This document shows positions 8,607-16,417 of a stretch of 64,000 bases of DNA, in pieces. The notes below the pieces were generated by a model. That model made no database searches and was not told the DNA's origin. It worked only from the letters and a program-made list of their open reading frames with translations. The position numbers were made by a program, and so were the translations under genes. This DNA is from Hoylesella loescheii DSM 19665 = JCM 12249 = ATCC 15930 (GTDB taxonomy: Bacteria; Bacteroidota; Bacteroidia; Bacteroidales; Bacteroidaceae): assembly GCF_000378085.1 (NCBI RefSeq), contig NZ_KB899210.1, positions 186,001 through 250,000 of the forward strand, given 5' to 3'. The stretch's first letter is position 1; every line of letters begins with the position of its first letter.

Positions 8607-9092
8607 TTAAGCTTCCTCTTCTTTCACCACAACCTTGTCTACAGATACCTGTCTGTCGATAAGAGCGTTAAATGAGATGATGGTTTCGCTACCCGAAAGG
8701 CCCAGTGGTTGTAGCTTGTCGTGGATGATTGACATCAAGTGGCGGTTATTGGTGGCATACAACTTGATGAAGAGGTCGTAGTGACCAGTGGGCACATGAC
8801 ATTCAACCACCTCGGGAATTTTCTCTAATGCCTCGGCCACCTTGTCAGAACTGCTGGGATCTTTGAGGTGAAGTCCTACGTAGGCGCACGTTTCGTAACC
8901 CACCTTTTCGGGTTCGAGAATAAACCGTGAACCTTTTAACACTCCTTGGTTGAAGAGCTTTTGAATGCGCTGATGTATCGCTGCGCTACTAACTTTGCAG
9001 ATACGCGCCACTTCTAAGAAAGGAATGCGTGCGTCGGCCGAGATAAGTTGAAGTATTTTCTTATCTAAAAGATCTAAACTATGATGCGACAT
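8607..9092 (-). CDS. Lrp/AsnC-family transcriptional regulator
   Basis: 161 aa. Residues 5-55 form the winged helix-turn-helix (LLDKKILQLISADARIPFLEVA, then VSSAAIHQRIQKLFNQGVLKG) and residues 65-145 the RAM/AsnC effector domain (YETCAYVGLHLK, VVECHVPTGHYDLFIKLYA). It is an amino-acid-responsive DNA-binding protein, likely octameric as in the family. It is a single gene with its own promoter. The target is unknown; neither neighbour is an obvious amino-acid gene. The acidic tail (VKEEEA) is a small local feature. Confidence 0.93.
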   Translation of the reverse strand: MSHHSLDLLDKKILQLISADARIPFLEVARICKVSSAAIHQRIQKLFNQGVLKGSRFILEPEKVGYETCAYVGLHLKDPSSSDKVAEALEKIPEVVECHVPTGHYDLFIKLYATNNRHLMSIIHDKLQPLGLSGSETIISFNALIDRQVSVDKVVVKEEEA

Positions 9093-9110
9093 ATTTATTC
9101 AATTTATTTG

Positions 9111-9142
9111 CAAAGGTAATATATAAAAATGAATTTGGCAAA
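9111..9142 (-). promoter_or_regulatory. Promoter of the Lrp/AsnC regulator
   Basis: Minus strand: TTTG (9142-9139), a 20-base spacer, then TACCTTTG (9118-9111). A textbook Bacteroidetes promoter 19 bases before the ATG. The remaining gap to 9364 shows nothing recognisable. Confidence 0.8.
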
Positions 9143-9364
9143 TAACGAGTTAATCAGAAAAGTTTTTTTTACTTTTTGTTTAGTTCTATTCAATGTTAAT
9201 TTTGTTATCCAAATAGCTGTAAGACAGGGGCGTGTACCAATTCGCCCTGTTGTCGATCTTGTTGTGTTAGGCTGCAAAATAGCCTGAAACCACTTCATGC
9301 GGAACGAGAGAAAAGAATGCCAAAAGGTATCGGTCGCTGGTAGATATGACGTTTGACGAAACCT

Positions 9365-9835
9365 TTAACGCTTTTCCTTACTCTGTGTTGCTGTAAAGCT
9401 CACGTTATATACTTTGGCCTCGCGTAAGGCTTGTTTCACTTCTGCGATGGTTTTCATCTTTGTGTCTTTGTCCGCTTTTATCGATGCCGTGAGCTCTTTT
9501 GCTTCCTCAGGTGTGCACGAGGCACGTTCGGCTGCAACATATTTTCTCAACTCAGATAGGGGAATAACTTTGTCGTTAAACTGCACGATTGTGGCTTGCG
9601 TTTTGTCGGCGCGTTGTTTCTCTATCGGTTTACCTATATATATATGCATCGTTGTTGACTTCTTGGCCAGTCTATTCAATTCCTTTCCCTGCGGTACTTG
9701 GTAGCGTACCTTCACCGTAACGTTACGCATGTGGGTAACGATCATGAAGAAAAACAACACCGTAAATATCAAGTCGGGCAGCGACGAGGTGTTGAGAGCG
9801 GGTATTTCGCGACTTCTTCTGCTTCGGCGTATCAT
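9365..9835 (-). CDS. ExbD/TolR-family protein (second copy)
   Basis: 156 aa. One N-terminal membrane segment (LPDLIFTVLFFFMIVTHM, residues about 18-36) carries the Asp that in ExbD/TolR takes part in proton flow, and is followed by a periplasmic domain. With ExbB it converts the proton gradient into force for TonB-dependent transport or a related process. It is the last gene of a four-gene operon (10875-11738, 10375-10878, 9832-10359, 9365-9835) and overlaps the preceding exbD by ATGA. No tonB gene lies in the operon. Confidence 0.88.
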   Translation of the reverse strand: MIRRSRRSREIPALNTSSLPDLIFTVLFFFMIVTHMRNVTVKVRYQVPQGKELNRLAKKSTTMHIYIGKPIEKQRADKTQATIVQFNDKVIPLSELRKYVAAERASCTPEEAKELTASIKADKDTKMKTIAEVKQALREAKVYNVSFTATQSKEKR

Positions 9836-10359
9836 AATTCTGGCGCGTTAGATTTCTTGTTGTCGAACGATTCCACCAAGCGTTGGGGCATCAGTCGGTT
9901 TACTTCGTCCTTCTCTTCGGCTGAACATAGTGTGTAAGGATGTCGGTACATCTTTACGGCCAGCTGATTTTTAAGCAGGTTAAAAGTAGATACGATGACG
10001 TCTTGAACATGAAAATAAGTGTCGTAATTAGCGTTTTCGCTTGCTTGAAGTTGTATCAGGTGATTTCTTCCCCTGCGTGCCACAAAGCTTTTTAGTTTAC
10101 TTTTCAGTTCTTCGAGTGTGCTAGGAACATCGTCTACAACAATCTTATTGTCGCCCGTAATGTACACCTTAATGATGTTCTCCTTGTTCACAATGCTTTC
10201 TTCTTGCTTATCTTTCTCCATGGGTGGTAGCTTCCGAGCCAACCCCTTGTCAAGATCCATCGATGTGGTAACAAGGAAGAAGATGAGCAACATAAATGAA
10301 ATGTCGGCCGTTGAGGTGGCATTGAGTTGCGGAACAGTTCTTTTTCGTCGGGCAAACAT
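9832..10359 (-). CDS. ExbD/TolR-family protein (first copy)
   Basis: 175 aa. The N-terminal segment TADISFMLLIFFLVTTSM has the Asp of the ExbD/TolR membrane helix, followed by a Lys-rich periplasmic region and a folded domain (IIKVYITGDNKIVVDDVPST). The two ExbD proteins differ clearly in sequence and may form a heteromeric motor, as proposed for paired ExbDs of Bacteroidetes. It follows the unknown membrane protein by 15 bp and overlaps the second exbD by 4 bp. Confidence 0.88.
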   Translation of the reverse strand: MFARRKRTVPQLNATSTADISFMLLIFFLVTTSMDLDKGLARKLPPMEKDKQEESIVNKENIIKVYITGDNKIVVDDVPSTLEELKSKLKSFVARRGRNHLIQLQASENANYDTYFHVQDVIVSTFNLLKNQLAVKMYRHPYTLCSAEEKDEVNRLMPQRLVESFDNKKSNAPEL

Positions 10360-10374
10360 GGGCTTATCCTCCTT

Positions 10375-10878
10375 TTATCTTTTGCGATAATAACGCGTGA
10401 ACCCAAATACAACAGCGGCAAAAGCTACGAAGAGCAAAATGCCGATGGTGTAGATAAACATGTCTGAAAGTTTGAGCATGAGTTTGTTAGAGAACAACGA
10501 CCCATTGACAACCAACTCGGCAGACGACCCGAAGAGCAAAGTAAGCAACAGAATGACAGCCGTACCCGCGAAAACGGCATAGGAAATGGCACGACTAGGG
10601 ACGTTATTCACGGTTCCATCGCTTTTTCCTACGGCTTTCACACCCTTAAATGCGCTCCAAAGAGCGCATGTCACAGCTAGAAAGAGAAGCACATACATGG
10701 TGTCAATCACCACGCCTGTGAACATGGGTGCATTGAGATCGGGGTTGTAAATGTAAGGTATATCGTAGCCCACCACATAAAACAACCCGAAAACAACGAC
10801 GCACAAACCCACCAACACGTAGAAAACGCGTTGCGAGAGCCGTTCGGCAGGGATGTTACTGAGGTTTAACTTTCTCAT
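10375..10878 (-). CDS. Membrane protein of the ExbB-ExbD operon, unknown role
   Basis: 167 aa with four hydrophobic segments (near residues 17-38, 55-75, 95-118 and 140-163) and a basic C-terminus (FTRYYRKR). Its start overlaps the exbB stop by 4 bp (ATGA), and exbD follows 15 bp later, so it is co-translated with the motor. I recognise no named domain. A gene of this kind between exbB and exbD suggests an accessory subunit or an inner-membrane scaffold for the complex; that is inference from position only. Confidence 0.75.
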   Translation of the reverse strand: MRKLNLSNIPAERLSQRVFYVLVGLCVVVFGLFYVVGYDIPYIYNPDLNAPMFTGVVIDTMYVLLFLAVTCALWSAFKGVKAVGKSDGTVNNVPSRAISYAVFAGTAVILLLTLLFGSSAELVVNGSLFSNKLMLKLSDMFIYTIGILLFVAFAAVVFGFTRYYRKR

Positions 10879-11738
10879 TTCGACAGTTTATGTTTCATGA
10901 TCGAGTCGAGTAATGTGATAGACGACTCTTCCATCTGGGCCACCAAATGCTCTATTTTAGAGAGTATGTAATTGTAGAACACTTGTAGCACTAATGCCAC
11001 AATGATACCAAAGATAGTGGTGATAAGGGCTACCTTCATACCGGCAGCCACCACGGGTGCACTGATGTCGCCCGCTTGTTCTATCTGGTCGAAGGCCATT
11101 ACCATACCGATAACCGTGCCAAGGAAGCCCAGTGAGGGGGCCATCACAATGAAGAGCGTTATCCAAGAGCATCCTTTTTCGAGATTAGCCGATTGAACGG
11201 TGCCATAAGAAACGATTGAACGCTCGATGTTGTCTATCGTTTCGCTAATGCGTGCCAATCCTTGGTAGCATATCGAAGCCACAGGTCCGCGTGTATTTCG
11301 ACATTGTTCCTTAGCTGCTTCGATGTCGCCAGCACTTATCTTGGCGTCAAGGTCGGCCATAAAACGCTTGGCGTTAATCTCCGAAAGACTTAGATAAATG
11401 ATGCGTTCGATGCAGAAAGCCAGACCCAACACCAACGCCAAGGCCACGAGCGACATAAAGCCAGCGTTACCTTCGATGAATTTCACCTTGAGTGATTGGT
11501 GCAATCCCATGCCTTCTTCTGTGTCAGCAAGGTTTAAGTCGGTGCTGGGCAATGGAGCGACAAGCGTGTCTGGCATTGCCTTTGCCGTATCTTTGGCCTG
11601 CGCTTGTGTGCTAACAGTATCGGCTGTCTTTGCCGAGCGCGATGGAGGTGCTTGGGTTTTGGCTTGCGCTTGCAGCTCTCCTGTTATCGCAAAGAGCAGC
11701 ATGGCCGTGAGTAATAAATAGCTTAACTTGTGTTTCAT
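10875..11738 (-). CDS. ExbB/TolQ/MotA-family proton channel protein
   Basis: 287 aa from ATG 11738. This start gives a good signal peptide (MKHKLSYLLLTAMLLFAITG, cleavage near LQAQA); a longer frame back to 11861 would start upstream of the promoter box at 11811. After a Ala/Thr/Pro-rich linker come three membrane segments: VALALVLGLAFCIERIIYL, LFIVMAPSLGFLGTVIGMVMAF with the conserved ExbB/MotA signature, and the last near VALITTIFGIIVALVLQVF. It is the first gene of the operon with two ExbD copies. The N-terminal cleaved extension of about 90 residues is typical of Bacteroidetes ExbB homologues. Confidence 0.92.
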   Translation of the reverse strand: MKHKLSYLLLTAMLLFAITGELQAQAKTQAPPSRSAKTADTVSTQAQAKDTAKAMPDTLVAPLPSTDLNLADTEEGMGLHQSLKVKFIEGNAGFMSLVALALVLGLAFCIERIIYLSLSEINAKRFMADLDAKISAGDIEAAKEQCRNTRGPVASICYQGLARISETIDNIERSIVSYGTVQSANLEKGCSWITLFIVMAPSLGFLGTVIGMVMAFDQIEQAGDISAPVVAAGMKVALITTIFGIIVALVLQVFYNYILSKIEHLVAQMEESSITLLDSIMKHKLSK

Positions 11739-11810
11739 TGATGCTGTCGTTGTTGGTGCGTCATGTCTGGGCACCGTCTTTCTTCTCTTAATGGGGTTTA
11801 AATTTATTTG

Positions 11811-11818
11811 CAAATGTA
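11811..11818 (-). promoter_or_regulatory. -7 box of the exbB operon promoter
   Basis: Minus-strand TACATTTG 73 bases before the chosen exbB ATG. It fixes the start at 11738, because the box lies inside the longer alternative frame. Confidence 0.6.
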
Positions 11819-11965
11819 GTGATTTAAAAGCAATTATTGCTTGTTTCGCCTCGTGTTTCACTTGTTTTTAGCAAGTATTAATCTTTCGTCTTGTGCAAAG
11901 GTGTGATGTCGTAGACGAACGAACGGGGCGCAATGGGTTCGTAGCAAAAGACGTTCACTTTTGCG

Positions 11966-12448
11966 TCATTCGTCTGTTTTGGGTGTCTCTTGCTGATTGT
12001 TTTTGACCTTTCTTGGTAGGCCATCTAGGCGAACCTTCCATGTTTCGCCTTGTTTCACCAGTTGCAAGGGGAATGTGGCGCTTTCTTTCAGTCTGCCAGG
12101 CTTGCCAATAGAATCGAGGATGAAGAAGTTTTCTACATTCAACGCCACTTCGGCAGCAATGCCTTTCGAATCGCCTTGGGTTATTTCGTAGGAATAAGTG
12201 AAGTTCTGGGGCAGGTCTTTCATCTGTTCCAAGTCTTCGGGTTGCACCTGACTGGCTGCGAATTGTAGCCATTTCTTCGAGTCGGGTGTGCAAAAATGGG
12301 CGGCTTTGTCGAGTCGCCAATTGAAGAAATAAACGGCGAACGAATCTACACAACCGTTAAATTGGGGCGAAAAGGCAACCTTGCGCACGTCGCAACCAAC
12401 GAGTAGGGTGGGGAGGAGCAATGCGCACAGGGCGAGGATCTTTTTCAT
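11966..12448 (-). CDS. Small lipoprotein of unknown function
   Basis: 160 aa with a lipoprotein signal peptide (MKKILALCALLLPTLLVGC, lipobox LVGC, Cys19). The mature part looks like a small cone-shaped or NTF2-like fold: an early region with Trp and Phe (AVYFFNWRLDKAAHFCTP) and a late pair of strands (FPLQLVKQGETWKVRLDGLP), the 'GEWKV' ending common to DUF4878-like lipoproteins. Family not certain. It precedes the exbB operon on the same strand but a promoter separates them. Divergent from the YycJ-type hydrolase gene. Confidence 0.65.
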   Translation of the reverse strand: MKKILALCALLLPTLLVGCDVRKVAFSPQFNGCVDSFAVYFFNWRLDKAAHFCTPDSKKWLQFAASQVQPEDLEQMKDLPQNFTYSYEITQGDSKGIAAEVALNVENFFILDSIGKPGRLKESATFPLQLVKQGETWKVRLDGLPRKVKNNQQETPKTDE

Positions 12449-12486
12449 GAGTCTGTCATTTTAGTAAAGACAAAGGTAGGAAAAAC

Positions 12487-12518
12487 TTTGGTTATATCGT
12501 GCTTTTTCCCTAATTTTG
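12487..12518 (+). promoter_or_regulatory. Promoter of the YycJ-type hydrolase gene
   Basis: TTTG (12487-12490), 20 bases, TAATTTTG (12511-12518). The ATG at 12539 follows 20 bases later; an in-frame ATG at 12488 lies inside the -33 element and cannot be the start of this transcript. Confidence 0.8.
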
Positions 12519-12538
12519 TGGAAAACTTTAAACACAGG

Positions 12539-13342
12539 ATGTTGAACTTCATTTCGTTGGGCAGCGGTAGCAGCGGCAATTGCTATTACTTATATACAGA
12601 AACAGAGGGACTTCTCATAGATGCAGGCGTTGGTATTCGCACCTTAAAGAAACATTTTCGTGAATACGGTCTTTCGCTTGCTCATATACAAAACGTTCTA
12701 ATCACACACGACCATGCCGACCATGTTAAGTCTGTTGGCAGCCTTAGTCGTGATTATGGGTTGCCAATCTATGCCACCCATCGCGTGCACGTGGGTATTG
12801 AGAAGAACTATTGTGTGCGCTGCAAGGTGAGTCCCGAGCGGTTGAAGTTGGTTGAGAAAGGTGTAACGTTCCGTTTGGGCAGCTTCACCATCACGCCGTT
12901 TAACGTTCCGCACGATAGTTTAGACAATGTGGGTTACGAAGTGCGTTATGATGACATTGTGTTTTGCCTACTTACCGATGTGGGAGAAGTAACCGACGAG
13001 ATGAAACCTTTTATCAATGCGGCCAACTATTTGGTGATTGAAGCCAACCATGATGTGGAAATGCTTTCCGATGGACCTTATCCACGTCACCTTAAAGAAC
13101 GTATCTTGGGCAAAACGGGCCATCTTAGCAATATAGAATGCGCTGAAACCTTGGCGCAAAACGCATCGGAAAAGCTTCGCCACGTTTGGCTTTGCCACCT
13201 GAGTGAAGAAAACAACCATCCCGAATTGGCAAAGAAAACTGTGGAACAAACCTTACGCAGCTATGGTATTGTGGCTGGTAAGGACTTCGAATTGGAAGTG
13301 TTGAAGCGTAAAAGTCCAACAGGCGTGTATGAGTTAAAATAA
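12539..13342 (+). CDS. YycJ/WalJ-type metallo-beta-lactamase-fold hydrolase
   Basis: 267 aa. Opens with LNFISLGSGSSGNCYYL, the typical YycJ/VicX start, and has the metal motif THDHADH (near residue 60) and later His/Asp ligands (DVGEVTDEM, IEANHDVEML, LCHLSEENNHP). The family is a predicted single-strand or phosphodiesterase nuclease linked in Firmicutes to the WalK/WalR cell-wall system; in Bacteroidetes it occurs without that system, as here. It stands alone with its own promoter. Metal-dependent hydrolase: firm. Substrate: not known. Confidence 0.88.
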   Translation: MLNFISLGSGSSGNCYYLYTETEGLLIDAGVGIRTLKKHFREYGLSLAHIQNVLITHDHADHVKSVGSLSRDYGLPIYATHRVHVGIEKNYCVRCKVSPERLKLVEKGVTFRLGSFTITPFNVPHDSLDNVGYEVRYDDIVFCLLTDVGEVTDEMKPFINAANYLVIEANHDVEMLSDGPYPRHLKERILGKTGHLSNIECAETLAQNASEKLRHVWLCHLSEENNHPELAKKTVEQTLRSYGIVAGKDFELEVLKRKSPTGVYELK

Positions 13343-13562
13343 AGCCGAGTTCGCTTTGTTATTGTTTTCTTACCTTTGCTACATTATTTGGACACTCTTC
13401 GCGCGCGCGTATTAATTAATGAGTAGCTGAGTTTGGTAGAATGGCTAACCGGTTCTCTTTGTGTGATCGTTTGTGTTGTGTATCCCCTTTAACAACCAAT
13501 AGCGATGCCATTAAATAGGTGTTAGAAAACGTTTCTAGGTTTCTCACCGTGTTACAGCTATT

Positions 13563-13657
13563 TGGTACGGCTGTTCCATGTCATCTGGAACCGCGTTCCA
13601 TATCATCTGGAACTCTGTTCCATGTCACATGGAATGGTGTTCCAGATGATATATAAC
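13563..13657. repeat. Family B inverted-hexamer array, copy B1
   Basis: After a boundary TGGTAC (13563) come GTTCCA 13573, TGGAAC 13586, GTTCCA 13595, TGGAAC 13608, GTTCCA 13617, TGGAAT 13630, GTTCCA 13639 and a degenerate TATAAC 13652. Starts alternate by 13 and 9 bp, so the period is 22 bp and the dyad centres are 11 bp apart. It is in the 534-bp gap between the hydrolase and the TonB-dependent receptor. The sequence after it (to about 13730) is related to that after copy B3. The region 13343-13560 has an alternating CGCGCG run near 13400 but no gene. Confidence 0.88.
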
Positions 13658-13876
13658 AAATCGTGAGCATAAAAAGTTCGGTTTAAGGGTTGGTTTCGCG
13701 ATTTGTAAGCGGCGATCTTTAAGCATCTTGTATTTCATTGGTTATGCTCGATAAGTTGTGCAATGCAGCTTTGTCATGTTAGACCTCGACTTTCTCCTTC
13801 TTGGCTTTTCCGTTTCGTCATCAACAAATCTCTCCCTGATATGCAATTTTTATGGCATCGATACGTTATACCAAGG

Positions 13877-16258
13877 ATGAACCGTTACGTTATATTGATT
13901 TGTGCGACCGTGTTGTCGCTGTTGTCTATGAGCCTGAACGCCCAGACGTTTACGCTGCAAGGGCGCGTCACCGACGAGAAACTGTCGCCCATTGAGCTAG
14001 CCACTGTCTCGGTGTTGAGCCAGGGCAAGGTGACGCTTACCTCTTTGAAGGGCGAGTTTAGTCTCACTTTACACTCGGCCGATTCGGTGGTGGTGAAGTT
14101 TTCCATGATTGGCTACAAAACCAAAACACGTGTTTTGAGGAATCCGCGAGGAAAACAGACGTTACAAGTGGTGTTGCACGAGGGTGATAACACGTTGGGA
14201 GAGGTGAGCATTACTGAAATGCGACGCCAGACGGGACAAACGCAAGAACTGAAAAAGGATGCTAACAAGCTTGCCCCAACAGCTAGCGGGAATGCCGTGG
14301 AAGAACTGATACAGGCACAAGCGGGTGTATCTACCCATAACGAACTTTCATCTCAATATAATGTTCGTGGTGGAGCGTTCGACGAAAATAGCGTATATAT
14401 TAATAATGTAGAGGTGTATCGACCCTTCTTGGTGCGCAGCGGACAACAAGAAGGACTGTCGGTTATCAATCCCGACTTGGTAGAGAAGATCGGGTTTTCT
14501 ACGGGCGGTTATGCCGCTAAGTATGGCGACAAGATGTCGTCGGCATTAGATATCACCTACAAACGTCCTACACGGTTCGAGGGTTCTTTGGCGTTGAGTC
14601 TGCTTGGAGGCTCGGCTTACGTGGCACTGGGCAGCAAAACGTTTTCATGGAGTAATGCCGTGAGATATAAAACAACCAAATATCTGCTTGGCTCGCTTGA
14701 AACAAAGGGCGAATATAGTCCCAATTTCTTTGACTATCAAACCTATCTTAGCTATATTCCCAATAAGCGTTGGCAGATAGATTTTATAGGCAACATATCC
14801 AACAACCAATTTAATTTTGCGCCTGCCGACCGCGAAACAAAGTTTGGCACGATGCAAAATGTGCGCTCGTTCAAGGTTTATTTCGACGGACAAGAGAAAG
14901 ACTTGTTCCGCACTTACTTCGGTTCGTTAAGTGTCAAACGTAACTTTGGCGACGCTACATCGCTCGCTTTGGTGGCTTCGGCCTTCCAAACCAAAGAGAA
15001 AGAAACCTACGACATACAAGGACAATACTGGTTAACACAGACCGAAACAAGTGAAAACCTAGGCGTTGGTACGTATTTTCAACACGCTCGCAACTTTTTG
15101 CAGGCACGTGTAACAAGCTTGAAGTTGGTGTTTGCCCATAAATCGAAGCAACACGAGGTGGAAAGTGGCGTGACGTTAAAGCGCGAACACATCGAGGAAC
15201 GCAGTCGCGAGTACGAGATGCGCGACTCCAGCGGATACAGCATACCACATACAGGCACCGACTTACACCTTATCTATTCGCTTAGAGCTAGAAACCAGCT
15301 TGACGCAAATAGGGTGGAGGCCTACGTTCAAGACACTTACCGCTTTGGAGGCAAAAACGAGAATACGCGTTATACCCTTAATTACGGCGTCAGAATGAGT
15401 CATTGGGGCTTTAATAAGGAAACAATCGTCAGTCCGCGCGTGTCTTTGGGCATCGTTCCCGCCTTTAACACCAACCTCACCTTTCGTTTCGCGGCGGGCC
15501 TTTATTATCAGGCCCCATTCTTTAAGGAACTGCGTGACACCTCAACAGTGAACAACGAGACTCGCGCCACACTCAATCAAAAGATAAAGAGCCAACGTTC
15601 GGTGCACGTCATTGCCGGTATGGACTATCGTTTTAATGTGTCGGGTCGTCCCTTTAAGTTTACGGGCGAGTTGTATTATAAGGCTTTAAGCAACCTTGTG
15701 CCTTACAGCGTGAACAACGTGAAGGTGGTTTATTATGGCGATAACCTGAGTAACGGACATGCGGCAGGTATCGACCTGAAACTCTATGGCGAGTTTGTGC
15801 CAGGCACCGACTCGTGGATTAGCCTCTCGTTGATGAATACCCGCATGATGCTAAATGGCAAATCGCTGCCTCTTCCTACCGACCAACGCTATTCGTTGAA
15901 CATGTTTTTCACCGACTATTTTCCAGGAACCGACCGCTGGAAGATGTCGTTGAAGTTGGCTTTTGCCGACGGACTGCCGTTCTCCACTCCGCATCGGCAG
16001 TTGGAAAACCACTCGTTCAGGGCTCCCGCCTACAAACGTGCCGACATCGGTATGAGCTATCGCCTACTGAACAATGAACAAAGGGATAGGAAATCGCCCT
16101 TTAAAAACGTTTGGTTGGGTGTGGATTGCCTGAACCTTTTCGGTATAAACAACGTAAACAGCTACTTTTGGATAACCGACGTAACCAACCAACAGTATGC
16201 TGTACCTAACTATCTTACCGGTAGATTGATAAATGTGCGTGCGCTTTTCGAGTTCTAA
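13877..16258 (+). CDS. TonB-dependent outer-membrane receptor with carboxypeptidase-regulatory-like domain
   Basis: 793 aa from ATG 13877, chosen because it gives a signal peptide (MNRYVILICATVLSLLSMSL, cleavage after NAQ); in-frame ATGs at 13763 and 13841 add residues with no signal. Residues about 22-110 are the CarboxypepD_reg-like beta-sandwich (LQGRVTDEKLSPIELATVSV), then a plug (LIQAQAGVSTHNELSSQYNV, YNVRGGAFDENSVYINNVEVY) and a 22-strand barrel to the end at FEF, a terminal Phe typical of BAM substrates. It is not paired with a SusD gene, which suggests small nutrients or iron compounds rather than glycans. Substrate unknown. Confidence 0.9.
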   Translation: MNRYVILICATVLSLLSMSLNAQTFTLQGRVTDEKLSPIELATVSVLSQGKVTLTSLKGEFSLTLHSADSVVVKFSMIGYKTKTRVLRNPRGKQTLQVVLHEGDNTLGEVSITEMRRQTGQTQELKKDANKLAPTASGNAVEELIQAQAGVSTHNELSSQYNVRGGAFDENSVYINNVEVYRPFLVRSGQQEGLSVINPDLVEKIGFSTGGYAAKYGDKMSSALDITYKRPTRFEGSLALSLLGGSAYVALGSKTFSWSNAVRYKTTKYLLGSLETKGEYSPNFFDYQTYLSYIPNKRWQIDFIGNISNNQFNFAPADRETKFGTMQNVRSFKVYFDGQEKDLFRTYFGSLSVKRNFGDATSLALVASAFQTKEKETYDIQGQYWLTQTETSENLGVGTYFQHARNFLQARVTSLKLVFAHKSKQHEVESGVTLKREHIEERSREYEMRDSSGYSIPHTGTDLHLIYSLRARNQLDANRVEAYVQDTYRFGGKNENTRYTLNYGVRMSHWGFNKETIVSPRVSLGIVPAFNTNLTFRFAAGLYYQAPFFKELRDTSTVNNETRATLNQKIKSQRSVHVIAGMDYRFNVSGRPFKFTGELYYKALSNLVPYSVNNVKVVYYGDNLSNGHAAGIDLKLYGEFVPGTDSWISLSLMNTRMMLNGKSLPLPTDQRYSLNMFFTDYFPGTDRWKMSLKLAFADGLPFSTPHRQLENHSFRAPAYKRADIGMSYRLLNNEQRDRKSPFKNVWLGVDCLNLFGINNVNSYFWITDVTNQQYAVPNYLTGRLINVRALFEF

Positions 16259-16280
16259 CGAAGCTTTGGAAAACCGCTAA

Positions 16281-16297
16281 TGCTTGTCTGACAAGCA
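16281..16297. other. Perfect 17-bp palindrome after the TonB receptor
   Basis: TGCTTGTC-T-GACAAGCA sits 22 bp after the receptor stop and 75 bp before the mmdA promoter box. It could be the stem of a weak terminator (an A-rich tract follows on the plus strand) or an operator. No T-run on the plus strand. Confidence 0.45.
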
Positions 16298-16371
16298 GAA
16301 AAATATACTGGGCAAAACATGTAAAGGACAACAAAAGGGGCATAAAATTAGATTATTACATTCCTTTTGTC

Positions 16372-16379
16372 TAACTTTG
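16372..16379 (+). promoter_or_regulatory. -7 box of the mmdA operon promoter
   Basis: TAACTTTG 38 bases before the mmdA ATG. No TTTG at 20 bases upstream was visible. Confidence 0.55.
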
Positions 16380-16417
16380 CAGATATTTTTGAGAATAAGG
16401 AAACAATTAAATAACTT

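Noticed and set aside
11739..11861. Longer N-terminus of the ExbB protein
   Set aside because: The promoter -7 box lies inside that extension and the signal peptide begins only at ATG 11738.
13395..13412. CGCGCGCG run as a Z-DNA or special site
   Set aside because: It is short and single in the window; nothing else supports a function.
13763..13876. Longer N-terminus of the TonB-dependent receptor
   Set aside because: The extension does not resemble a signal peptide, whereas the ATG at 13877 opens a good one.
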